Of a stretch of 7,500 bases of DNA, positions 1 to 5,675 are shown piece after piece (within the stretch, counting starts at the first letter, position 1; every line of letters starts with the position of its first letter). The notes beneath the pieces were generated by a model. The model worked only from the letters and a program-made list of their open reading frames with translations, was not told the DNA's origin and did no database searches. The position numbers and the translations under genes were made by a program. Origin of the DNA: Vicinamibacterales bacterium (GTDB lineage: Bacteria > Acidobacteriota > Vicinamibacteria > Vicinamibacterales > UBA8438); NCBI GenBank assembly GCA_030745255.1, contig JASLOY010000168.1, forward strand, positions 1-7,500, written 5' to 3'.

Positions 1-94
1 CGGCCCCGCCGCGCGCCCCCGCCCCCCCCCCCCGCCCCCCCGCCCCCGCCCCCCCCGCGCGGGGCCGCGGCCCCCCCCGGGGCGGGGGGCCCCC
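1..94. other. GC-only low-complexity stretch, probable contig-edge artefact
   Basis: The first 94 bases contain no A or T at all and are mostly long C runs broken by G. Normal mixed sequence begins abruptly at the AAGG of positions 95-98. Even in a GC-rich genome so long a run without A or T is very unlikely by chance. It looks like homopolymer or base-calling error at a contig end rather than biology. Any coding sequence here cannot be trusted, and it probably hides the true 5' part of the next gene. Confidence 0.6.
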
Positions 95-151
95 AAGGCC
101 GCCACCGAGACCGACGCTTCGGATGCCCGGCAAGGGATACGGCTCGAGGGG

Positions 152-556
152 ATGACCGTAGACCGATCGGGCCCAGGGCCAGAAAGGCGGAATCCCTTCC
201 GGTTCGGGGCGGCACGGCCGGCGGCTCCAGTTGCCGGGTCTGGAGGCGGCAACATCGACCGCGCGGTCGTGTCGGCGCCCGGTGAAAATCCCCGGAGTTT
301 GGACCCAAGCGAGCTACCTCGTGGGTCCGCTGCCGGAGCGGCGGGCGCCGTCCCGCTGACGTTCATTGGCTTTGTCGAGAGTCCTGGCATCGAGGGGCGC
401 GTAGTGGTGTTGACCGACGGCGACCTCCTGTTTCACGGCCGCGTGGGGGACGTGATTGATGGCCGCTACCGCATCGTCGCCGTCGGGCTCGAATCGGTAG
501 ATGTGGAACGGGTTGATGGTCGGGTTCAGCAGACCCTCCGGCTGCCCAACGAGTAG
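152..556 (+). CDS. PilP/GspC-like periplasmic HR-domain protein, 5' end uncertain
   Basis: A 134-residue product. Residues about 67-134 form a small beta-rich domain (VPLTFIGFVES, then a VLTDGDLLF-HGRVGDVIDGRYRIVAVG pattern split by short turns, ending QTLRLP). This matches the homology-region fold of GspC and PilP, which joins the inner-membrane platform to the secretin. The N-terminal 65 residues are Pro/Gly/Ala-rich and look disordered, and contain RRNPFRFG, a motif usual just before this domain. No membrane helix or signal peptide follows ATG 152. The reading frame stays open upstream with plausible protein (ending GIRLEG before the Met), and the GAGGGG abuts the ATG with no spacer, so the real start probably lies further 5' inside the corrupted GC-only sequence. 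It ends in TAG 11 bp before the secretin gene and is likely co-transcribed with it. Assignment to PilP rather than GspC is not decided. Confidence 0.6.
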   Translation: MTVDRSGPGPERRNPFRFGAARPAAPVAGSGGGNIDRAVVSAPGENPRSLDPSELPRGSAAGAAGAVPLTFIGFVESPGIEGRVVVLTDGDLLFHGRVGDVIDGRYRIVAVGLESVDVERVDGRVQQTLRLPNE

Positions 557-567
557 CCCAGCGATAA

Positions 568-933
568 ATGAGCACCCACACGCAGGTCTCGTCCCGTTCG
601 CGGCCCGTTTGGCCGGCGCTGGTGCTGATGGCCGCGGCCCTCCTGACGACGGCGTGCGCGAGCGCGGCTCGGCAGGGCCGGCGCAGCGCCGAGGCGGGCG
701 ACTGGGCCACAGCGGTCCAGTATTACCAACGCGCGCTCTTGGATGACCCAGACCGTCCGGAGTACCGCATTGCTCTCGAGCGCGCACTTATCAACGCTTC
801 CCGCGCGCACATCACCGCTGGTCGCGCCTTTGAGGCGCAGCAGGAGCTTTCGGCTGCGCTCCGCGAGTTTCGGTCGGCGGCCGAGTACGATCCGTCGAAC
901 AGCGAAGTGGTGGCGCGCGCCGCGACACTCTAG
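568..933 (+). CDS. gspD: N-terminal lipoprotein/TPR part of the secretin, ended by in-frame TAG
   Basis: These 121 residues are best read as the head of the secretin gene, because the frame continues after TAG 931-933 through the secretin to 2955. The N-terminus has a basic stretch, a hydrophobic core (PALVLMAAALL) and a lipobox-like TTAC with Cys about residue 29, so an outer-membrane lipoprotein is expected. Residues about 34-120 hold tetratricopeptide-type helices (AEAGDWATAVQYYQRAL, then LREFRSAAEYDPSN), as in pilotin-like or TPR-headed secretins. The sequence right after the TAG (RTIRERIEAARPPAP) is the natural continuation of the last TPR helix into a linker, and the stop replaces what would be Gln or Glu there. 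ATG 568 has no clear Shine-Dalgarno, so translation is probably coupled to the gene upstream. As an isolated ORF it would make a TPR lipoprotein without a channel. Confidence 0.7.
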   Translation: MSTHTQVSSRSRPVWPALVLMAAALLTTACASAARQGRRSAEAGDWATAVQYYQRALLDDPDRPEYRIALERALINASRAHITAGRAFEAQQELSAALREFRSAAEYDPSNSEVVARAATL

Positions 934-987
934 CGGACGATCCGCGAGCGGATCGAGGCCGCCCGTCCGCCCGCCCCGATCGAAGCG

Positions 988-2955
988 ATGCGCGAGCAGG
1001 CCCGCGTGGAGACTGCGCCGCCGTTGTTGAACCCGGCGTCGCGCGACCCGCTGGTCCTCGAATTCCGGGGGTCCCTGCAGGACTTGATCGACTCCATTGG
1101 CGACTTGACCGGGATCAACGTCACATTCGACGAGCAGTTCCAGGACCGCCAGGTCGACCTTCGCATCGACGGCTTGACGCTCGAGGAGACACTCGACCAC
1201 GTGCTGTCGACCAATCAGGCCTTCTACAAGGTACTGAATCCACGGACCATCATCGTGGTCCCGGAGACGACGCAAAAGCGGGCGCAGTATGACGAGCAGG
1301 TCATCCGCACGTTCTACGTGTCGCACGCCGACGTGCAGGAGCTCTCGCAGCTGTTGAGTCAAATCGTGCGCGTACCGCAGATGGCGGTGCAGCCCTCCGT
1401 GATTCCGAACACGGTCGCTAACACGATCACCGTGCGTGCGACGACGGGGGTGACGGCGATCGTCGAGCAGGTGATCGCAGCCAACGATAAGCCGGCCGCG
1501 GAGATCATCATCGACGTCGAAATCTTAGAGGTCAATCGCGAACGGGCGAAGCAGTATGGCCTGAACCTGACCGATTACGCGCTGAGCGGAGTGTTCTCGC
1601 CCGAGGTCGCGCCGCCCACTGACGCGCCCGTTCCGTTCTTCAATCTCAACACCATTTCCCGCGGGGTGAGCACCGCCGATTTCTATCTGGGCGTGCCGGC
1701 CGCGGTCGTGCGTTTTCTGGAGACCGATTCCAAAACCGATCTCGTGGCGAATCCACAACTGCGGGGGCAGGAGGGCCAGCTGATGACCCTCAGCCTTGGC
1801 GAGGAGATCCCAGTTCCATCGACCACGTTCACCCCGTTCGCGACCGGCGGGGCGAATGTCAACCCGTTGACGTCGTTCGTCTACCGGGATGTCGGGGTCA
1901 TCGTCGAGATAACGCCTCGGGTGACCTTCGAGAACGAGATCGTCATTGACTTGCGTGTCGAGAACAGCACGCTCGGGGCGAACATCGACGTGGCCGGAAC
2001 CTCGCTGCCCACGTTTGGGACGCGGGAGGTGGTGACCCGGCTCCGGTTGCGCGATGGTGAGTCAAACCTGCTGGCTGGCCTGCTGCGCGAAGAGGACCGC
2101 CGGACGCTGCGCGGGATTCCCGGCATCTCGCAGGTGCCGATCCTGCGAAAGCTCTTCGGCGACTCGGACTCGTCGCGTCGACAGACCGACATCGTGATGC
2201 TGCTCACGCCGCGGATTGTGCGCACCCACGAGCTGACGCAGCGAGACGTCAGCCCGATTCACATCGGGACCCAGACGAACTTCGGGCTGACAGGGCCGCC
2301 CCCGCTGATCGCCCCGCAGCCGGACGCCGCCGTTCCCGACGCCGCGGTGCCGGACGCTCAGAGCCCGTTGCCATTGCCCTCCGTGCCAGCGCCCCCGCCT
2401 GGCACCGTCGACACCCCGGGTGACCCGACGCCGGTGCCCGATGCACCGGCCCCGGACCCTCTGGAGCCGGTTTCGCCTGAGGTCCCGGCGCCGGTCGAGC
2501 CAGAGCCGGAGACGGCGACCACGACCCCGGTTGTGCCGGCGTTGATTCAAGTGCTGGTCACGCCACCCACTGCGCAGTTCCGTATCGGTGGTGGGCCCTA
2601 CACGGTACCGATATCGCTCAGCGGAGCGTCCCAGCTATCGAGCATCTCGCTGACCATGTTCTTCGACCCGAACGTTTTGCGGCTCCGAACGGTGCAGGAG
2701 GGCAGCTTCCTGCGACAGGGTGGCCTGAATGTAGCGTTCACGCAGCAGGTCGACCGGGAGGCCGGGCGGGTCGACATCACTGCGACCCGGGCGAACGATG
2801 CCACTGGCGCGGCTGGGGGAGGGCTGCTGGCGGCGGTGCTGTTCGACACGGTCGGGCCCGGTTCGGTTACACTCGAGACGAGCGGCACGGCGATGGCAAC
2901 GGGCGGCGCTCCACTCGCGCTGGAGTTCAGCCCGGTGACGGTGGCCGTGCGGTGA
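988..2955 (+). CDS. gspD: Secretin (GspD/PilQ family) with C-terminal cohesin-like domain
   Basis: The body of an outer-membrane secretin, the gated channel of type II secretion/type IV pilus systems. Domains by residue of this ORF: STN/N0-like about 20-92 (LVLEFRGSLQDLIDSIG, then VDLRIDGLTLEETLDHVL); one N1-type ring domain about 101-176 (IRTFYVSHADVQELSQLL); secretin barrel about 251-410 (LVANPQLRGQEGQ, YRDVGVIVEITPRV, LLAGLLREEDRR, then IPGISQVPILRKLFG and IVMLLTPRIVR, the family signature). A Pro/Ala/Asp-rich linker follows (about 434-519), then a cohesin-like beta-sandwich (about 520-655; VTPPTAQF, ISLTMFFDPNVLRL, LLAAVLFDTVGPGSVTLE). ATG 988 is only the first Met after the stop; it has no good ribosome site, and a product starting there would lack a signal peptide. 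The true gene almost certainly starts at 568 (795 codons joined, TAG at codon 122). Having one N1 domain rather than GspD's three is closer to PilQ. The stop TGA lies 7 bp before the first pseudopilin. Confidence 0.9.
   Translation: MREQARVETAPPLLNPASRDPLVLEFRGSLQDLIDSIGDLTGINVTFDEQFQDRQVDLRIDGLTLEETLDHVLSTNQAFYKVLNPRTIIVVPETTQKRAQYDEQVIRTFYVSHADVQELSQLLSQIVRVPQMAVQPSVIPNTVANTITVRATTGVTAIVEQVIAANDKPAAEIIIDVEILEVNRERAKQYGLNLTDYALSGVFSPEVAPPTDAPVPFFNLNTISRGVSTADFYLGVPAAVVRFLETDSKTDLVANPQLRGQEGQLMTLSLGEEIPVPSTTFTPFATGGANVNPLTSFVYRDVGVIVEITPRVTFENEIVIDLRVENSTLGANIDVAGTSLPTFGTREVVTRLRLRDGESNLLAGLLREEDRRTLRGIPGISQVPILRKLFGDSDSSRRQTDIVMLLTPRIVRTHELTQRDVSPIHIGTQTNFGLTGPPPLIAPQPDAAVPDAAVPDAQSPLPLPSVPAPPPGTVDTPGDPTPVPDAPAPDPLEPVSPEVPAPVEPEPETATTTPVVPALIQVLVTPPTAQFRIGGGPYTVPISLSGASQLSSISLTMFFDPNVLRLRTVQEGSFLRQGGLNVAFTQQVDREAGRVDITATRANDATGAAGGGLLAAVLFDTVGPGSVTLETSGTAMATGGAPLALEFSPVTVAVR
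2290..2545 (+). other. Pro/Ala/Asp-rich linker between secretin barrel and cohesin-like domain
   Basis: About 85 codons dominated by Pro, Ala, Val, Asp and Glu, with short repeats such as PDAAVPDAAVPDAQ. No secondary structure is expected. It would give a flexible tether between the outer-membrane barrel and the C-terminal sandwich domain. Its composition is distinct from both flanks. Confidence 0.7.
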
Positions 2956-2962
2956 TACAAGC

Positions 2963-3478
2963 ATGCTGTGCCCTCCGAGAGCCGCGGCCAGATCGACGCT
3001 TCGAGCGCGGCTGCGCACTGTGCGGGGCTATAGCTTCGTCGAGTTGCTCGTCGTTAGCGCGATCCTGCTGGTCCTCGCCTCCGCCGTCCTTCCGCTGAGC
3101 AAGGTCACCACCCAGCGCCAACGCGAGGCGGAGCTCCGCCGGGCGCTCCGCGAGATGCGAACGGCGATCGATCGACACAAGGATTCGGTCGATCTCGGGG
3201 TCATCGGCGGGACCAACGTGGAGGCCGGCAGTGAGGGATACCCTCCCGATCTCGAGACGCTGGTCGAAGGCGTCGAGGTGCTCAACGACGCCTCGGGACG
3301 CAAGCTCCGCTTCCTCCGACGGATTCCGTTCGACCCGATGACCCAGAGCACCGAGTGGGGACTGCGCTCCTATCAGGACGAGCCCGATTCGACCAGCTGG
3401 GGCGGGGACAGCGTGTATGACGTCTACACCGAGTCGAACGCGACGGCGCTCGACGGCACCACATACAGCGAGTGGTGA
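2963..3478 (+). CDS. gspG: GspG-like type II secretion pseudopilin (first of tandem pair)
   Basis: 171 residues. A 22-residue basic leader (RARLRTVRG) ends in the prepilin-peptidase site G22|YSFVE, with the conserved Glu at +5 (E27), followed by the hydrophobic helix LLVVSAILLVLASAVLPL that anchors the subunit and packs in the pseudopilus. Next comes the usual charged helix (QREAELRRALREMRTAIDRH) and a GspG-type globular part with YPPDLETLVEG and IPFDPMT. The C-terminus (YDV ... ALDGTTYSEW) matches the terminal region of GspG major pseudopilins, where Asp residues bind calcium. It begins 7 bp after the secretin stop with no strong Shine-Dalgarno, consistent with coupled translation. The insert with GGTNVEAGSEG is longer than in the next gene, so this copy may be a minor subunit. 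Family assignment is firm; major versus minor role is inference. Confidence 0.9.
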   Translation: MLCPPRAAARSTLRARLRTVRGYSFVELLVVSAILLVLASAVLPLSKVTTQRQREAELRRALREMRTAIDRHKDSVDLGVIGGTNVEAGSEGYPPDLETLVEGVEVLNDASGRKLRFLRRIPFDPMTQSTEWGLRSYQDEPDSTSWGGDSVYDVYTESNATALDGTTYSEW

Positions 3479-3488
3479 GGCGTGATGC

Positions 3489-3935
3489 GTGATGAATGAG
3501 CGGTGGGCCGGGTGGCGGCGACGCAGTCGCGAGAGCACTGGCGATGCCCGGACGTCGGACTCGGGCTGGACACTGGTCGAGATGATGGTCGTCATCTCGC
3601 TCGTCGTCATCATGGCCGGGATCGCGGTTATCAGCTACGGGACGGCAACGACCCGCTCGCGCGAGGCGGTTTTGAAGGAAGATCTCTTCCGGATGCGTGA
3701 TGCGATTGACCAGTATTACGCAGACCGCAATGAGTATCCCGCCTCGCTCGACATGCTGGTGAGCGAGGGGTATATCCGAGCCGTCCCGGACGATCCCTTC
3801 ACCAATTCGAACACGACCTGGCAGACGACCCTGGCCGAATACGATCCGAGCGACCCGCTCTCTCAAGGTATCTACGATGTCCGAAGCGGCGCGCAGGGTC
3901 TGGCGATTGACGGCTCGCCCTACGCCGAGTGGTAA
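3489..3935 (+). CDS. gspG: GspG-like type II secretion pseudopilin (second of tandem pair)
   Basis: 148 residues from GTG 3489 (ATG 3492 is equally possible; an AGG at 3478-3480 lies 8 nt before the GTG and favours it). The prepilin site is G26|WTLVE with Glu at +5 (E31), then the hydrophobic helix MMVVISLVVIMAGIAVI. The globular domain has LKEDLFRMRDAIDQYYADR and YPASLDMLVSEGYIRAVPDDPF, typical GspG spacing, and a C-terminal IYDV ... AIDGSPYAEW loop like the calcium site of GspG. Its length is close to the usual GspG size after processing, so it is the better candidate for the major pseudopilin. It shares the C-terminal pattern with the gene just upstream, suggesting an old tandem duplication. 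Last gene of the + strand operon; its TAA stop is 3 bp from the TAG of the convergent gene, and no intrinsic terminator is visible between them. Confidence 0.9.
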   Translation: MMNERWAGWRRRSRESTGDARTSDSGWTLVEMMVVISLVVIMAGIAVISYGTATTRSREAVLKEDLFRMRDAIDQYYADRNEYPASLDMLVSEGYIRAVPDDPFTNSNTTWQTTLAEYDPSDPLSQGIYDVRSGAQGLAIDGSPYAEW

Positions 3936-3938
3936 GAG

Positions 3939-4778
3939 CTATCGACGTGGAGGTGAGCCGAGCGTGACGCCGCGATCGTTGGGTCGTTGTCCGCCGGCAC
4001 CGGGACTGTTGCCCCCTGAAGCCCCGACACCGGGTCGCCGCCCCGCATCGCCAGGGCGCTGGCCGCCACGAGCGCCGTCAAAAAAGAACATTTGTTCGTT
4101 CCGTGAGGCCCCCTCGAGACCGGCGCCGATCCCCGGCCCCACGCCGACACCCTGACCGGGCACACCGCCGCCAGCCCCAGGCTGTGTCGCTTGTGGCAGG
4201 TAAACGAACAACCATTCGTCGTAGCGATCAGCCCCGTTGTAAAGCGCCATCGAGGTGGCGGTCGAGCTGCTGACCACGCCGATGATGCCGCCGGCCCCCT
4301 GGTTGAATCCAGCCGCGGCCGTGCTGAGCCGCGAAGGTGACGAGCCGCCTGTGGTGTCCTGATTCACTCGGGTGAGGCCGGCAGACGGCTGTTGCTGCAC
4401 GACACCGGCCTGGCCGGACCGTGCGGCGAGCTCCTCCCCCGATGCGCCTTGTACCGAGCCCTGGGTCAGCACTTCGAACTCGTCGCCGGTCACCGGGTCG
4501 GTGTAGGCCCGGCGTAAGAAGCGCTGCTCGACGAGCATGTCCATGTCGGTCGGATACGTGCCTGCGAATTGGCGCTGATACAGCTCGATCGCCCGCATGT
4601 ACTGCTCGCCCCGGAAGATCAGCTCCGTTTCCTTCTCCCGCCGAGCCCAGGTGCGCCACGTCGGCATGAGCATCGACATCACGATGCCCAGGATGGCAAT
4701 GGCCACAATCAGCCCAGCCATGGCGTAACCGGCGTCGGTGTTCCACCCGGCAGACCTATATTGTTCGCGTAAACCCAT
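3939..4778 (-). CDS. Atypical pseudopilin-like type II secretion protein, Glu+5 absent, Gly-rich tail
   Basis: 279 residues read from ATG 4778-4776. After a 17-residue leader comes a prepilin-like N-terminus, G17|YAMAG, then helix LIVAIAILGIVMSMLMPTW and a charged helix WARREKETELIFRGEQYMRAIELYQ. Position +5 is Gly, not the Glu found in most prepilins. The globular part has YPTDMDMLVEQRFLRRAYTDPVTGDEF, then a low-complexity Ser/Gly/Gln stretch, then GVVSSSTATSMALYNG and YDEWLFVYLPQ, which I recall as a conserved block in acidobacterial pseudopilin-like proteins. The last 70 residues or so are Gly/Pro/Arg-rich and probably disordered. Absence of Glu+5 is shared with the GspK tip subunit, so a minor, tip-related role is possible. 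It stands opposite to the operon it presumably serves, tail to tail with the second GspG, and divergent from the PKD lipoprotein. Confidence 0.8.
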   Translation of the reverse strand: MGLREQYRSAGWNTDAGYAMAGLIVAIAILGIVMSMLMPTWRTWARREKETELIFRGEQYMRAIELYQRQFAGTYPTDMDMLVEQRFLRRAYTDPVTGDEFEVLTQGSVQGASGEELAARSGQAGVVQQQPSAGLTRVNQDTTGGSSPSRLSTAAAGFNQGAGGIIGVVSSSTATSMALYNGADRYDEWLFVYLPQATQPGAGGGVPGQGVGVGPGIGAGLEGASRNEQMFFFDGARGGQRPGDAGRRPGVGASGGNSPGAGGQRPNDRGVTLGSPPRR

Positions 4779-4796
4779 GCCGATACTATCTATTAG
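4760..4796. promoter_or_regulatory. Candidate divergent promoter between pseudopilin-like and PKD lipoprotein genes
   Basis: Only 18 bp separate ATG 4778 (- strand) from GTG 4797 (+ strand). This stretch is locally AT-rich in a GC-rich window. On the + strand TTGTTC (4761-4766) and TACTAT (4784-4789) are 17 bp apart and would start transcription near 4796, at or next to the start codon, implying a leaderless mRNA. The reverse strand shows a TAGTAT hexamer a few bases before its ATG. No good Shine-Dalgarno precedes either gene. These hexamers match consensus only partly, so this is a suggestion. Confidence 0.3.
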
Positions 4797-5642
4797 GTGA
4801 TGTTACCACGCGTATCATTCCACCCAGTTCGCTGGTCGGTGACGCTCGTCGCGAGCGTGTGTGCCAGCGTGTCTCTCGGTTCGTGTGAGAAGGTGCCGTT
4901 GCTGGCGCCGACCGCGTCGGTCATCACCATCGTCTCAAGCCGAACCGTTCTGCCGGTCAACGGTACGGCGCAGATCATCGCGACGGTCATCGAACAAAGT
5001 GGCACTCCGGCGCACAATGGCACACTGGTCACGTTTACGACCACGCTCGGCACCCTGGAGCCGCAGGAAGCGGTGACCAGCAATGGGCAGGCCGTCGTCA
5101 CGCTCAAGGCCGGCACGCAGTCTGGCACGGCGTCGCTTGTGGCTTTCTCGGGCAGCGCGCGAACCGAGACCCCGATCACCGTGCTGATTGGCGGCGCGGC
5201 CGCGACCGCGGTGTCGGTGACCGCAAACCCGGCTGTGGTTCCCTCGGCCGGCGGCACCGTCACGATCGCCGCAAGGGTGAGCGATGATGACGGCAACAAT
5301 TTGGCTGGCGTTCCGGTGTCGTTCTCGACCACCGCCGGCACTCTCGGCGCCTCGTTGGTGAACAGCGCTGCCACGGGTGAGGCTTCGACCACGCTGACCA
5401 CTAGCAGCGCCGCCACGGTGACCGCGACCGCCGGTTCTCGCAGCGCGACCGTGGCGGTCGCAGTCAACGACGCGCCGACGGTTGTAGTTTCAACGACCAC
5501 CACGACACCGACGGTCGGGGAGGCAACGGTGTTTAGCGTGGTGACCACCGCGCCTGGCAGCCCGATTAGCAGCGTCTCGATTGACTTCGGCGATGGCGCC
5601 TCGTTGTCGCTGGGTAGTCTCACCGGCACCACGAGCGCGTAG
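4797..5642 (+). CDS. N-terminal part of Big/PKD-repeat lipoprotein, ended by in-frame TAG
   Basis: 281 residues from GTG 4797 (ATG 4800 is the alternative). A hydrophobic signal (SVTLVASVCASVSLGSC) ends in a good lipobox LGSC with Cys about residue 35, so the product is a lipoprotein. Two bacterial Ig-like (Big_1/invasin type) domains follow at about 40-130 and 135-222; each has the LVTFTTTLGTL or VSFSTTAGTLG hallmark. A PKD domain begins about residue 225 (TPTVGEATVF ... ISSVSIDFGDGASLS) and is cut at TAG 5640-5642, exactly before its HVYTAAGRYTV strand. The frame goes on uninterrupted to 6794, so this is the front part of a 665-residue gene with the stop at codon 282. If translation truly ended here the result would be a secreted lipoprotein with a broken last domain. 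Confidence 0.75.
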   Translation: MMLPRVSFHPVRWSVTLVASVCASVSLGSCEKVPLLAPTASVITIVSSRTVLPVNGTAQIIATVIEQSGTPAHNGTLVTFTTTLGTLEPQEAVTSNGQAVVTLKAGTQSGTASLVAFSGSARTETPITVLIGGAAATAVSVTANPAVVPSAGGTVTIAARVSDDDGNNLAGVPVSFSTTAGTLGASLVNSAATGEASTTLTTSSAATVTATAGSRSATVAVAVNDAPTVVVSTTTTTPTVGEATVFSVVTTAPGSPISSVSIDFGDGASLSLGSLTGTTSA

Positions 5643-5675
5643 CATGTCTACACGGCTGCTGGCAGGTATACCGTC

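Noticed and set aside
526..1362. Long - strand open frame (about 278 codons) opposite the secretin head
   Set aside because: It is antisense to clear TPR/secretin coding sequence, with an Arg/Leu/Asp-rich, low-information product typical of the opposite strand of GC-rich genes.
2927..3613. Long - strand frame opposite the two pseudopilins
   Set aside because: Antisense to two genes with full prepilin motifs; no family resemblance of its own.
4080..4085. Run of six A (six U in the mRNA of the - strand pseudopilin) as a possible slippage site
   Set aside because: It codes FF within a sensible MFFFDG context; neither alternative frame gives a recognisable product, and six bases is short for programmed slippage.
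4793..5632. Long - strand open frame opposite the Big/PKD gene
   Set aside because: The product is a Val/Thr/Ala-rich mirror of the repeat-rich + strand gene with no recognisable domain; the + strand has a signal peptide, lipobox and PKD motifs.
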